Shown one piece after another: positions 8,547-17,017 of a stretch of DNA of 52,268 nucleotides. The notes beneath the pieces are model-generated. The model was not told where the DNA came from and made no database searches. It saw only the letters and a list, made by a program, of their open reading frames with translations. Origin of the DNA: an uncultured SAR116 cluster alpha proteobacterium (GTDB lineage: Bacteria; Pseudomonadota; Alphaproteobacteria; Puniceispirillales; Marisalimonadaceae); NCBI GenBank assembly GCA_902539895.1, contig CACBMD010000009.1, positions 1 to 52,268 on the forward strand, in the 5' to 3' direction. Made by a program: the position numbers and the translations under genes. Numbering within the stretch: the first letter of the stretch is position 1; each line of letters starts with the position of its first letter.

Positions 8547-9455
8547 ATGAATACAAATCAGGTAAAATTTTCAAGCGATTTTAATCCAAATTTTATCGGG
8601 TCTAATATAAATGAATATTTAAAAAAAACAGAAGAACAATTTTTAGATATTAAAGAAGGAGTAGAAAAAAAAGTAATTTGGGCTAATAAAACCAACAAAA
8701 AAACTCCGATAGCAATAGTTTATATCCATGGTTTTACAGCGTCCTCAGAAGAGGTTCGCCCTCTTCCTGACAAAATTGCCAGTGATTTAAATGCAAATCT
8801 TTTTTTTACAAGATTAACAGGGCACGGAAGAAATCCAAAGGCAATGGAATTATGTTCAATTCCAAATTGGATGAAAGATCTTCATGAGGCATTAGAAATT
8901 GGTTCAAAAATTGGAGACAAAGTTATTTTAATGTCCTCTTCAACTGGCGGAACGATAAGTGTAACTTCTGCTTTAGACAAAAAGCTTTCAAAGAAAATTT
9001 TAGGATATATATTTATATCACCTAATTTTGGAATAAATAACAAATTTGCTAGTTTGATTTCATGGCCTTTTTCTGAATATTGGTTAAAATTAATTCTTGG
9101 TAAGACTATGAAACACAATCCAAGAAATGATCTTAACAAAAAGTATTGGACAATGTCATATCCAACAATTGCTCTTATTCCAATGGCAAAGCTAGTAAAT
9201 GAAGTAAATGACAAAGATTACAGTAAAGTAGATAAACCTGCGCTTTTTTATTTTTCAATGGATGACAAAGTGGTTGATCCTAAAAAAACAAAAAACTTTA
9301 TATCTAATTGGGGAGGGAAAAGCACAACAAGAATCGTTAAACTTTCGAATAACGACGATAAATATTCACATGTGTTAGCTGGTGATATTATTTCTCCAAA
9401 TCAAACTGAACAAGCTAAAAAAACAATGGTTAATTGGATTAAAAATTTGAGATAA
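8547..9455 (+). CDS. Alpha/beta hydrolase (serine hydrolase/lipase-like)
   Basis: A 302-residue alpha/beta hydrolase. The oxyanion-side motif is IVYIHGFTAS, the nucleophile elbow is MSSSTGG (serine in an S-S-S-T-G variant of G-x-S-x-G), the acid is in SMDDKVVDP, and the histidine is in YSHVLAGD. This triad layout is that of monoglyceride-lipase or carboxylesterase-type enzymes; the substrate is unknown. ATG 8547 has no ribosome binding site. The frame stays open upstream to 8475 and would encode a hydrophobic anchor behind AAGGAG at 8473-8478, with ATA at 8487 at the right distance (see finding). If that start is real, the protein is about 20 residues longer and membrane-anchored or secreted. 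Confidence 0.85.
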   Translation: MNTNQVKFSSDFNPNFIGSNINEYLKKTEEQFLDIKEGVEKKVIWANKTNKKTPIAIVYIHGFTASSEEVRPLPDKIASDLNANLFFTRLTGHGRNPKAMELCSIPNWMKDLHEALEIGSKIGDKVILMSSSTGGTISVTSALDKKLSKKILGYIFISPNFGINNKFASLISWPFSEYWLKLILGKTMKHNPRNDLNKKYWTMSYPTIALIPMAKLVNEVNDKDYSKVDKPALFYFSMDDKVVDPKKTKNFISNWGGKSTTRIVKLSNNDDKYSHVLAGDIISPNQTEQAKKTMVNWIKNLR

Positions 9456-9470
9456 TGCTGCATATTTCTT

Positions 9471-9953
9471 TTAGTTTGTGTATGGGATAGATGAATGATG
9501 CAGGTTGATTAACAAATTATTATAATTGTCTTTAACATAGCCAAAAGTATATTCTACCTTAACTGTATCGCAACTATCAAAAGTTTGAAAAAAGTAATTT
9601 CCCATAGATAAAGCAATCTCTTTAAGAATAATTGTTTTTCTTTCGCCAAAATTTATTTTTTTCCACGGTTTAAGCGCAAAACCTTTATCTTCTGAAACAG
9701 AACCACCAATGAAATAAGACACCGCATCTTCATAAGTGTAACGAAATTGCTTTTCTGATGCTAATGTAGGCTTAAATAAAACTTCACATATATCAAAAGC
9801 ATAAAATTGTTTAACAAAAACACCTGCTTTTTTTTTATAATCCTCGTTTTTATTATATAAATTTCCGATTTCAATAACGTTTTGAGCCCACAACTCTTGA
9901 GACTTAATTATTTCAAATTCAGTTGTATTAATTTTTTCTTTTAAAGATTTCAT
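9471..9953 (-). CDS. NTF2/SnoaL-like conserved protein of unknown function
   Basis: A 160-residue protein with no signal peptide and no membrane segment. The middle and end fit a SnoaL/NTF2-like small alpha-beta barrel: helix with WAQNVIEIGNLY, then FYAFDICEVLFKPT, SYFIGGSV, FALKPWKKINF, a MGNYFFQT strand and a final LLINLHHSSIPY strand. I recognise this pattern from a conserved bacterial family (segments such as VLFKPTxAS and HHSSxPY) that is sometimes misnamed phosphoribosyl-AMP cyclohydrolase; the real cyclohydrolase motifs are absent. No function can be given. It converges on the hydrolase gene with 15 nt between stops. A TTGACA-N16-TAAAGT promoter candidate lies upstream. Confidence 0.75.
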   Translation of the reverse strand: MKSLKEKINTTEFEIIKSQELWAQNVIEIGNLYNKNEDYKKKAGVFVKQFYAFDICEVLFKPTLASEKQFRYTYEDAVSYFIGGSVSEDKGFALKPWKKINFGERKTIILKEIALSMGNYFFQTFDSCDTVKVEYTFGYVKDNYNNLLINLHHSSIPYTN

Positions 9954-10044
9954 AATAAATTTAAGTTTTTTAAAACATTATTTTTTAATAAAATATTGAA
10001 TTTAATAATTAAAATAAATCATTAATATTTTACAAACAAGCGGA

Positions 10045-10072
10045 ACTTTACACATTTAAAAATAACTGTCAA
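10045..10072 (-). promoter_or_regulatory. Candidate sigma-70-type promoter for the NTF2-like gene
   Basis: On the minus strand TTGACA (10072-10067) is followed after 16 nt by TAAAGT (10050-10045). The -35 box is perfect and the -10 matches four of six positions. The predicted start of transcription would leave a leader of about 85 nt before the ATG at 9953. In very AT-rich DNA such matches also arise by chance. Confidence 0.35.
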
Positions 10073-10100
10073 TATGATATATTATTTCTATATAATACAA

Positions 10101-10529
10101 TTACTTAAGTGGAAATGTTGAGGTAGAATGACAAATAATTTTTTCTTTATCGTCCTCTTGATAAACTTTAGTCTCTCCAATTGCAATTGATCTTCCAAAC
10201 CTTTGAACAATACTTTCAATAATAAAATAATCTCCAAAGGCTGGACGAATAAAATTATTATTCTGAGAAAGTGTACCTCTTTGTGATTTTACTGAGGTGT
10301 TCATGGCTATAGACATTGTTGTATCAATAACAGACATTAAAACTTGGCCTGAAACAGCCCCAGTAACAAACTGGTAATCTCTGGAATTTTCTAATTTAGC
10401 AACTACCCTCCCTTCTTCTATTTCTAAAAATGAAAGCTTTAATTGTTTTACATAAGGAGCAAAAATATATTCATATATTTCTTCAATATTTTCCATTGTA
10501 ATTGTTTTAGTTGGTAATTTATTAGTCAT
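10101..10529 (-). CDS. Hot-dog fold acyl-CoA thioesterase (PaaI-like)
   Basis: About 142 residues from ATG 10529 (an in-frame TTG at 10541 would add four; neither has a convincing ribosome binding site). The hot-dog fold of PaaI-type thioesterases is indicated by the strand-helix-strand order: EIEEGRVVAKLE, then the helix region VSGQVLMSVIDTTMSIAM (the usual H-G-G is changed but the D-x-x-x-S/A pattern remains), NNNFIRPAFGDYFIIES, RFGRSIAIGETKVYQ and a final strand CHSTSTFPL. Such enzymes hydrolyse acyl-CoA thioesters. The fold is clear, the substrate is not. It lies downstream of tRNA-Glu on the same strand, across a structured gap. Confidence 0.8.
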   Translation of the reverse strand: MTNKLPTKTITMENIEEIYEYIFAPYVKQLKLSFLEIEEGRVVAKLENSRDYQFVTGAVSGQVLMSVIDTTMSIAMNTSVKSQRGTLSQNNNFIRPAFGDYFIIESIVQRFGRSIAIGETKVYQEDDKEKIICHSTSTFPLK

Positions 10530-10558
10530 AGACCTGCTCAATATTTAAATATAGTACC

Positions 10559-10620
10559 TGGCAGTTGTGCCAAAGATTGCCACTAAGAAACAATCTTATT
10601 TTAGCACAGAATTGGCACAA
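10559..10620. other. Structured intergenic segment with four TGGCA/TGCCA elements
   Basis: Between tRNA-Glu and the thioesterase gene, TTGTGCCAA (10565-10573) and TTGGCACAA (10612-10620) form an outer inverted repeat. Inside it AAGATTG (10573-10579) pairs with CAATCTT (10591-10597). A third dyad, TGGCA-GTTG-TGCCA (10559-10572), competes with the first. The 5-mer TGGCA or its complement occurs four times. This is far more order and GC than the surrounding gap. It may be a processing site for the tRNA transcript, an operator or a small RNA; no family is recognised. Confidence 0.4.
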
Positions 10621-10666
10621 ATTATTATTATTTTTTAAATATTACTTACAATATCAGATACTTAAA

Positions 10667-10741
10667 TGGTGATCCCTAGGGGATTCGAACCCCTATTGCA
10701 GCCGTGAAAGGGCTGAGTCCTAACCATTAGACGAAGGGACC
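10667..10741 (-). tRNA. tRNA-Glu (anticodon UUC)
   Basis: On the minus strand the acceptor arm GGTCCCT (10741-10735) pairs with AGGGATC (10677-10671), including one G-U. The anticodon arm has CCCTTTCACGG, giving anticodon TTC, and the T-arm carries GGTTCGAATCC. The discriminator A at 10670 is followed by an encoded CCA (10669-10667). Length is 75 nt including CCA, normal for tRNA-Glu. It lies between recJ and the thioesterase gene; gltX, which charges it, is 9 kb away. Confidence 0.96.
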
Positions 10742-10776
10742 ACTGAATAAGTTATTAACTATAATTTAATTAAAAA

Positions 10777-12582
10777 TCAAGTAACATCTGCATAAATTAT
10801 ATCATCAAGCATGAACTCAATAGTTTTAGAATTATTCCATGTATCAATAGTTAAAGTACCTAAAAAATCAAAATTTATATTTTCATAATTTTTAAATACT
10901 TTATCCAAATCACTATTTAATAAATTAAATTTCTTTACTCTTAATTTTGTTGAAGATCCATCATTTATATAAAATGAAGCATGCTCATTATTAGAGCCAA
11001 ATCTTCTAAAAGAGGATATCTTTGAATTAGGCACTATAAATTTTGGTTCCTCCATTCCGGAACCCCACGGACCCAGATTTTCAAGCCATTCAGCTATCTC
11101 TAAAGTACAGGCCGAAATTGGAATAATAGAAGTTACAATATGAGAAAATCTTGGAACTCCCTTTTCCATAAAAGAACTTACCTTATCATTTAAAAAGTTG
11201 TTAAAGTTATTTATCTCAGATGGATCAATTGTAAATCCAGCAGCCATATCATGACCACCACCAGTTTTAATTATTTTCAAATTTAATGCTTCTAAAATTA
11301 TTTCTCCTAGAGGAATGCCATAAATTGACCTACCTGAACCCTTGCCAATTCCATCTTTAATTGAAATTAGGCATACAGGTCGGTTATATAATTCTTTCAT
11401 TCTACCAGCTACGATGCCCGTTATACCTTGATGAAAATCATTGCCATTTACCACTATTGCGTTAGGAATTCTGTTATCATTATTATTTTTAATTTTTTCT
11501 ATTAATCCTATGGCTTTACTTTCTAATTCAGCCGTTAAAAATCTTCTTTTTTTGTTTAATTCATCTAATTTGCAAGCTTTTTCAATAGCTTTACTCTCAT
11601 CGTTTTCTTTAAGAAGATTTACACCAAGTTCACTATTTCCAATCCTACCACCTGCATTAATTCTTGGTCCCAAAGAAAAACCTAAAGATTGGGTATTTGG
11701 CGCACTATTTATTTTACTAATATCAGATAATACTTTGATCCCAATATTCTCTCTTCTTTTCATTATGTTAAGTCCCTGCTTTACAAGGGCCCTATTTAGC
11801 TTACTTAAGGGAACAACATCACAAACTGTCCCTAAAGCAACCAAATCAAGAAATTGAAACAAATTAGGTTCAGCTCTATTTTTAAAAAAACCTTGTTTTC
11901 TTAATTCTCTATTCAAACCAATTAAGAAAATAAAAGTTACACCAGCCGCACATAAATCTTCATATCCTTTTTCAGTATCAACTCTTTTTGGATTAATAAT
12001 AGCATATGCTGGAGGCAATTTAATATCGGGTATGTGATGATCAATAACAATTACATCAATATCAACAGAGGTCATTGCTTGAAGAGGTTCAAAAGAAGAA
12101 ATACCACAATCAACAGTAACTATTAATTTAGAACCTTTTTCAAGTAGCCCTTTTAAAGCTTTTTCATTTGGCCCATATCCCTCTAAAAACCTATCTGGTA
12201 TATGTATAAACGTTTTACAGCCACATTGTTCTAAATATTTTGATATAATAGCCGCAGACGTAGCTCCATCAACGTCATAATCACCAAAAATACCTATAGG
12301 TCGAGTTGCAATTACTTCTGAAGCTAATCTTTTTACTCCTTTTTCTAAATCTTTAAATTTAAAAGGCTCTGGTAATAAATTTTTAAGCTTAGGAGCAAAA
12401 AAGTTGTCAAATTGATCCAAATTAACACCCTTATACATAAGATAAGGTGTAATAAAACTTGGCAACTTATATTTTTGGTACAAATAATCCACAGACCTTT
12501 TCGTAAAATCATTTGAAACAATTAAATGCCAGTCCGCATTATTTACTGATGGATTTGAATTATATAATAATGTTTTTGTCAA
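10777..12582 (-). CDS. recJ: Single-stranded-DNA-specific exonuclease RecJ
   Basis: A 601-residue DHH-family nuclease. The catalytic metal-site motifs are GDYDVDGATSAA (about residue 100), VTVDCGISS, VIDHHIPD and a later ALGTVCDVVPL. The RINAGGRIG segment precedes the DHHA1 domain, which shows GITGIVAGRMK and GGGHDMAAGF. An OB-like C-terminal domain follows. RecJ degrades single-stranded DNA 5'-3' in recombination and mismatch repair. The start is a TTG at 12582 with a weak ribosome binding site, 18 nt after hom. In many alphaproteobacteria hom, glpX and recJ are neighbours; here glpX is missing between them. Confidence 0.95.
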   Translation of the reverse strand: MTKTLLYNSNPSVNNADWHLIVSNDFTKRSVDYLYQKYKLPSFITPYLMYKGVNLDQFDNFFAPKLKNLLPEPFKFKDLEKGVKRLASEVIATRPIGIFGDYDVDGATSAAIISKYLEQCGCKTFIHIPDRFLEGYGPNEKALKGLLEKGSKLIVTVDCGISSFEPLQAMTSVDIDVIVIDHHIPDIKLPPAYAIINPKRVDTEKGYEDLCAAGVTFIFLIGLNRELRKQGFFKNRAEPNLFQFLDLVALGTVCDVVPLSKLNRALVKQGLNIMKRRENIGIKVLSDISKINSAPNTQSLGFSLGPRINAGGRIGNSELGVNLLKENDESKAIEKACKLDELNKKRRFLTAELESKAIGLIEKIKNNNDNRIPNAIVVNGNDFHQGITGIVAGRMKELYNRPVCLISIKDGIGKGSGRSIYGIPLGEIILEALNLKIIKTGGGHDMAAGFTIDPSEINNFNNFLNDKVSSFMEKGVPRFSHIVTSIIPISACTLEIAEWLENLGPWGSGMEEPKFIVPNSKISSFRRFGSNNEHASFYINDGSSTKLRVKKFNLLNSDLDKVFKNYENINFDFLGTLTIDTWNNSKTIEFMLDDIIYADVT

Positions 12583-12600
12583 GTTAACTGCTTATAATTA

Positions 12601-13896
12601 TTAGGAATAAATACTTAAGCAAACTGGCTTTGTAATTACTCCATCTAATATTGATATTTTTGATAAAGAATCGTTTAGCACAAAACCTTCAGCCTCATGA
12701 GTAATAATTACTAATTCAGCAGTTTTGTCTTCTTGATTAGATTTTTGAATAAAGCTTTCAATTGACAATCCATAATCTTTAAAAATTGATGTAACATCAG
12801 CTAAAACACCAGATTTATCTACTACATTTAACCTCAAGTAATACTTAAATTTATTTGTATAAGATACTGTATTATAATTATTTTTAATATCATTTGAATT
12901 TCTTCCAAATGAAAATAACTTTGTTTCATTAGCATAATCAACTATATCTGCCAAAACAGCAGATGCTGTAGGTTCTCCACCAGCCCCAGCACCTGTGATC
13001 ATTACTGTGCCAGCTAAGCTTGATTCAATTTGGACAGCGTTTAGCACCCCAGCAACACTTGAAAGGCCAAGATTTTTTGATATAAGCCAAGGCTCAACAG
13101 AACAACACAACTCATCATCACCATTTCTATTTTTAGATAACATAGAATTACCTAATAATTTTATTTTATATCCTAATTGATTGCAGTATGAAATATCATT
13201 CAATGTGATATCTCTAATTCCCTTAATAGTAAGATTATTAACATTTGGCATCTTACCATAGGCTAAAGCTGATAATATTATGGTTTTATGAGCTGCATCA
13301 ATTCCATCTACATCAAAAGATGGATCCGCTTCTGCAAAACCTTTTTTTTGTGCTTCTTTGAGAACAATATCAAAGCTTTTTTGTTCTTTTTCCATCTCAG
13401 ATAATATATAATTTGCGGTTCCATTTAAAATGCCTGTTAGTTTAGTAATTTCATTTACTATTAATCCTTCTCTAATGAGTTTAAGAATTGGGATGCCCCC
13501 TGCTACAGAAGCTTCAAAAGAAAAGAATAAATTTCTTTCCTCAGCTATTTCGGCTAATTCTTTACCATATTTTGCGATTAGTGCCTTATTAGCAGTAATA
13601 ACTGCCTTATTGTTTTTTAAAGCAGAAAAGCATAAATCTTTTGCAACACCCTCTTCACCACCAATTAATTCAACAATTACATCAATATTATTGTCTAGCA
13701 CCATATCTGTAGGATTATCAAAAAACTTAAGATTATTTATATCTACTTTTCTTTTTTTGTTTTTTGACCTAGCTGAAACAGCTGTTAACTCAATTTGGAA
13801 TAAATTTTTTTGAACTCTGAAACCTTTAATTAACTGATAAGCAACCTCTTCACCAACATTTCCTAGCCCTGCAATTCCTATTTTTATAGGTTTCAT
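12601..13896 (-). CDS. hom: Homoserine dehydrogenase
   Basis: A 431-residue enzyme with the complete three-part layout. The N-terminal Rossmann domain has GIAGLGNVGEEV, the catalytic domain has LTGILNGTANYILSEM and FAEADPSFDVDGIDAAHK (the family signature with the lysine and aspartate that bind homoserine), and the C-terminal ACT domain begins near YYLRLNVVDKSGVLADV. It reduces aspartate semialdehyde to homoserine for threonine and methionine. The ACT domain suggests threonine feedback. recJ follows with an 18-nt gap and is likely co-transcribed. Confidence 0.96.
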   Translation of the reverse strand: MKPIKIGIAGLGNVGEEVAYQLIKGFRVQKNLFQIELTAVSARSKNKKRKVDINNLKFFDNPTDMVLDNNIDVIVELIGGEEGVAKDLCFSALKNNKAVITANKALIAKYGKELAEIAEERNLFFSFEASVAGGIPILKLIREGLIVNEITKLTGILNGTANYILSEMEKEQKSFDIVLKEAQKKGFAEADPSFDVDGIDAAHKTIILSALAYGKMPNVNNLTIKGIRDITLNDISYCNQLGYKIKLLGNSMLSKNRNGDDELCCSVEPWLISKNLGLSSVAGVLNAVQIESSLAGTVMITGAGAGGEPTASAVLADIVDYANETKLFSFGRNSNDIKNNYNTVSYTNKFKYYLRLNVVDKSGVLADVTSIFKDYGLSIESFIQKSNQEDKTAELVIITHEAEGFVLNDSLSKISILDGVITKPVCLSIYS

Positions 13897-13948
13897 TAAA
13901 TTTCCTTCTCATTTAAAAATAACAACATAATTATAAAATATATTTAAA

Positions 13949-13977
13949 ATAAAAAAAAGGTGTGCAGTGCACACCTT
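13949..13977 (-). terminator. Rho-independent terminator of rplM-rpsI
   Basis: A perfect 9-bp stem AAGGTGTGC/GCACACCTT (13957-13965 and 13969-13977) with a 3-nt loop. Read on the minus strand it is followed at once by a run of eight T (13958-13951, sharing the two T at the base of the stem), about 25 nt downstream of the rpsI stop. It is the clearest factor-independent terminator in the window. Confidence 0.92.
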
Positions 13978-14001
13978 GTAGATAAATAAGGATGCTCATC
14001 T

Positions 14002-14490
14002 CTATCTTTTAGAAAATTGAAAGCTTTTTCTAGCCTTAGCTCTACCATATTTTTTTCGCTCAACAACTCTAGAATCTCTGGTTAACATTCCAGCAGATTT
14101 TAATAACTTTCTAAGATCAGGCTCAAAAAGACATAAAGCTCTGCTCAAACCATGTCTAACAGCCCCTGCCTGACCAGATAAACCGCCACCTTTTACAGTT
14201 GCAATAACGTCAAACTGATCTTTTCTTTCAGTTACATCAAAAACGAAATTTAATTGCATTTGAAGAACTGGCCTAGCAAAGTAATTTACCATTTCTTTAC
14301 CATTAATAAAAATCTTTCCTGTACCACGTTTTACCCAGACACGAGCAGTAGATTCTTTTCTTCTTCCACTAGCATAAGACCTACCAAGCTTATCAATTTT
14401 TGGTTCATTTAAAATAGCTTCGTCTTTATCTTCAACTTTCAATTTAGATAAATTATTTAGACTATTTGTTTCTTTATTTTCTTCAGCCAT
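14002..14490 (-). CDS. rpsI: 30S ribosomal protein S9
   Basis: A 162-residue S9. The core starts at [20 protein letters not shown] (about residue 40) and ends in the family's basic tail [18 protein letters not shown], whose C-terminal arginine reaches the ribosomal P site. The first ~38 residues are an acidic, lysine-rich extension, which is common in alphaproteobacterial S9. It lies 10 nt behind rplM, the universal rplM-rpsI pair, and is followed by a strong terminator. Confidence 0.98.
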   Translation of the reverse strand: MAEENKETNSLNNLSKLKVEDKDEAILNEPKIDKLGRSYASGRRKESTARVWVKRGTGKIFINGKEMVNYFARPVLQMQLNFVFDVTERKDQFDVIATVKGGGLSGQAGAVRHGLSRALCLFEPDLRKLLKSAGMLTRDSRVVERKKYGRAKARKSFQFSKR

Positions 14491-14500
14491 GCTTAAACCT

Positions 14501-14965
14501 CTAACTATTTTTTCTATTCATAGATTTTACATCTAATGTTACTGGAGATTGAGCTTCATGAGGATGATTATTCCCTGCATATATGTATAATTGTCTCATA
14601 ACTTGACGCCCAAGTGGACCACGCGGAACCATTCGTTCTACAGCTTTACGAATAACTCTATCCGGAAACCTGCCGTCTAAAATTTTATCAGCTTTTCTTT
14701 CTTTTATCCCTCCAGGGTATCCTGTATGCCAATAATATGTTTTTTGAGTTCTTTTGTTTCCAGTTAAAACTACTTTCTCACAATTAATAACAATTATATT
14801 ATCACCACATGCCATATGTGGAGTGAATCCAACTTTGTGTTTGCCTCTTAATCTATTTGCAATAATAACAGCCAAGCGTCCTAAGACCAACCCTTCTGCA
14901 TCTACAACAAACCAATCTTTATTAATATCTTTTGGTTTTGCTGAATAAGTACCCTTCAAGGCCAT
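14501..14965 (-). CDS. rplM: 50S ribosomal protein L13
   Basis: A 154-residue L13 with the expected segments [54 protein letters not shown] and [21 protein letters not shown]. The start is set at ATG 14965 ([13 protein letters not shown]), which has AAGGAAG about 8 nt upstream. An upstream TTG at 14980 is part of that ribosome binding region and is not the start. It is the first gene of the rplM-rpsI operon. The 230-nt gap to trpD holds divergent promoters. Confidence 0.97.
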   Translation of the reverse strand: MALKGTYSAKPKDINKDWFVVDAEGLVLGRLAVIIANRLRGKHKVGFTPHMACGDNIIVINCEKVVLTGNKRTQKTYYWHTGYPGGIKERKADKILDGRFPDRVIRKAVERMVPRGPLGRQVMRQLYIYAGNNHPHEAQSPVTLDVKSMNRKNS

Positions 14966-15007
14966 TCCATCTTCCTTCAATGAAAATTTATTTGTAAAAA
15001 TTATGCT

Positions 15008-15036
15008 TAATTAACCTTTTTATCTTTAACAGTCAA
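15008..15036 (-). promoter_or_regulatory. Candidate promoter of rplM-rpsI
   Basis: On the minus strand TTGACT (15036-15031) is a good -35 box. After 17 nt comes TAATTA (15013-15008), a weak -10; CATAAT at 15005-15000 is an alternative at longer spacing. It is the only strong -35-like hexamer upstream of rplM. Confidence 0.3.
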
Positions 15037-15158
15037 TTAAAAAGTTCTTGTTATTTTGCAATAATTTCAACTACTTAATTTATTGAGTATTATAATACCA
15101 CATAATTATATTAAATAAAGAAATATAGATTAAATCAATAAAAAATATTAGTATGATT

Positions 15159-15167
15159 TGGTATAAT
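15159..15167 (+). promoter_or_regulatory. Candidate extended -10 promoter of trpD
   Basis: TGGTATAAT is a perfect extended -10 element about 30 nt upstream of the trpD start at 15196. No convincing -35 box is present, as expected for extended -10 promoters. Transcription would begin near 15174, leaving a leader of about 20 nt, too short for a trp attenuator. Confidence 0.4.
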
Positions 15168-15195
15168 GTTAATGCACTTAAAGATGAGCAAATAA

Positions 15196-16218
15196 ATGAA
15201 TTATGATTTGGATTTTAAAAACATTTTAAAAATTCTTACTGATGGAAAAGAATTGAGTTATCAATTAAGTAAATCAGCATTTGAGATAATTATGTCTGGA
15301 AAAGCAACTGATGCTCAAATTTCATCTTTTTTGACAGCTATCAAAATGCAAAACCATAACCCAACTGTTATTGCAGCAGGTGCAGAAATTCTCAGGGATA
15401 AATGTTCAAAAATTAAATCTAAAGAAAATACTATTGATGTTGTAGGAACTGGAGGAGACAATTTAGGTACATTAAATATATCAACTGCTGTTTCATTTGT
15501 ATTGGCAGGAACTAATATTGCCGTTGCAAAACACGGAAACTATTCTGCCACCTCTAAATCAGGGGCTGCAAATGTTTTAAAATCTCTGTCAGTAAATATT
15601 GATTGTGAGCTTGATATCGTAGAAAGATGTTTGGACGAAATTGGTATTTGTTTTCTTCTTGCTCCAAAACATCATATAGCAATGAAATATGTTGGTAAAA
15701 TAAGACAAGAAATGGGCATAAGAACTATTTTTAATTTATTAGGACCTTTATCAAACCCAGCTTTAGTTAAGAAACAACTATTAGGCGTTTATGACAAATC
15801 TCTTATTTTACCATTTGCAGAGTCATTAAAAACTCTTGGATCCACTCATGCATGGATAGTCCATGGAAGTGATGGATTAGATGAAGTAACAATAACAGGT
15901 GAGACTTATTGCGCTGAACTTAAAAATGGAAAAATAAAAGAATTTTCAATAAATCCGTCCGATATAGATCTTCCCACCGCTAAAATTTCTGATATTGTTG
16001 GTGGAGAACCAGAAGAAAATGCCAAAGAAATCATTGACTTGTTTAATGGTAAAAAAAGTAAGTTTAGAGATGTAGTTATTTTAAACTCTGCCTCTGCTTT
16101 AGTTGCAACAGGTAATGCACGCAATCTTCAAGAAGCTGCGTTAAAATCTATTGAATCATTAGACAAAGGCAAAGCTATGGAAAAATTAGAAATGTTAATA
16201 GAAATGACTAATTTGTAG
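15196..16218 (+). CDS. trpD: Anthranilate phosphoribosyltransferase
   Basis: A 340-residue enzyme of normal length. The PRPP-binding loop reads DVVGTGGDNLGTLNIST, then AKHGNYSATSKSGAANVL, and the anthranilate site carries the expected RQEMGIRTIFNLLGPLSNPA. It transfers phosphoribose to anthranilate in tryptophan synthesis. trpC follows 14 nt later. trpE and trpG are not in this window. The trpD-trpC-moaC-moeA-lexA order is widespread in alphaproteobacteria. Confidence 0.97.
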   Translation: MNYDLDFKNILKILTDGKELSYQLSKSAFEIIMSGKATDAQISSFLTAIKMQNHNPTVIAAGAEILRDKCSKIKSKENTIDVVGTGGDNLGTLNISTAVSFVLAGTNIAVAKHGNYSATSKSGAANVLKSLSVNIDCELDIVERCLDEIGICFLLAPKHHIAMKYVGKIRQEMGIRTIFNLLGPLSNPALVKKQLLGVYDKSLILPFAESLKTLGSTHAWIVHGSDGLDEVTITGETYCAELKNGKIKEFSINPSDIDLPTAKISDIVGGEPEENAKEIIDLFNGKKSKFRDVVILNSASALVATGNARNLQEAALKSIESLDKGKAMEKLEMLIEMTNL

Positions 16219-16232
16219 GATTAAATATTAAA

Positions 16233-17015
16233 ATGATTACAAAACTTCAAGAAATCGTAAACTATAAAAGAGAAGAATTTACTTTTAGAAAAAATCAAAC
16301 AAATAACTTTGATCTCCAATCAAAAATTGATAAACAAACAAAACCAAGAGAATTTATAAAAAACCTTAATAATCCAAATAAATTTAATCTTATAGCAGAA
16401 ATAAAAAAAGCGTCACCAAGCAAAGGATTAATAAGAAAAGATTTCAATCCATTAGAGCTAGCAAAATGTTATCAAGATGGAGGTGCCTCTTGTTTATCTG
16501 TTTTAACCGATGAGAAATATTTTCAAGGGAATAATAAATACATTGATATTATAAAAAAAGAAATTGATTTACCAATTCTACGAAAGGATTTTATAATTGA
16601 TCCTTGGCAAATAAAAGAATCAAGATCCTTAGGTGCTGATTGTATTTTGTTAATAATGGCAGCACTTAATTTGGAAGATGCAATCTTATTAGAAAAAGAA
16701 GCTTTAGATTTAGGTATGGATGTGCTTGTTGAGACTCATACTCAAGAAGAAATTAAGATGGCTAATAAACTGAAATCAAAATTAGTTGGCATTAATAATC
16801 GAAATTTAAAAACCATGGAAGTAGATATTAATAATACTATAGAATTAAAAAAATTTATTGATCCAGACAAAATTATCGTAGCAGAAAGTGGATTAAAAAC
16901 TCAAATAGATCTTAAGTTGTTAAAAGAAAATGGGATAATAAACTTTTTAATTGGAGAAAGCCTTATGAAAGAAAAAAATTTAACTTTAGCAACAAAAACA
17001 ATATTAGGAATTTAA
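16233..17015 (+). CDS. trpC: Indole-3-glycerol phosphate synthase
   Basis: A 260-residue (beta/alpha)8 enzyme. It has the family signature FNLIAEIKKASPSKGLI near residue 50, with the catalytic lysine in EIKKASPSKG, a second lysine in ILRKDFIIDP, and the phosphate site VAESGLKT near residue 215, with VGINNRNLKTM before it. It closes the indole ring of the tryptophan precursor. It is a stand-alone TrpC, not fused to TrpF. moaC starts 2 nt after its stop. Confidence 0.97.
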   Translation: MITKLQEIVNYKREEFTFRKNQTNNFDLQSKIDKQTKPREFIKNLNNPNKFNLIAEIKKASPSKGLIRKDFNPLELAKCYQDGGASCLSVLTDEKYFQGNNKYIDIIKKEIDLPILRKDFIIDPWQIKESRSLGADCILLIMAALNLEDAILLEKEALDLGMDVLVETHTQEEIKMANKLKSKLVGINNRNLKTMEVDINNTIELKKFIDPDKIIVAESGLKTQIDLKLLKENGIINFLIGESLMKEKNLTLATKTILGI

Positions 17016-17017
17016 AA

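Noticed and set aside
9471-9953. Phosphoribosyl-AMP cyclohydrolase (HisI)
   Set aside because: Proteins of this type sometimes carry that name, but the metal-binding cysteine motifs of HisI are absent; the pattern is NTF2/SnoaL-like.
10559-10620. Sigma-54 promoter from TGGCAC next to TGCCA
   Set aside because: TTGC at the -12 position with correct spacing is missing on both strands.
10667-10741. tRNA-Glu as an integration site for a mobile element
   Set aside because: No duplicated tRNA 3' end, integrase or phage gene is present nearby.
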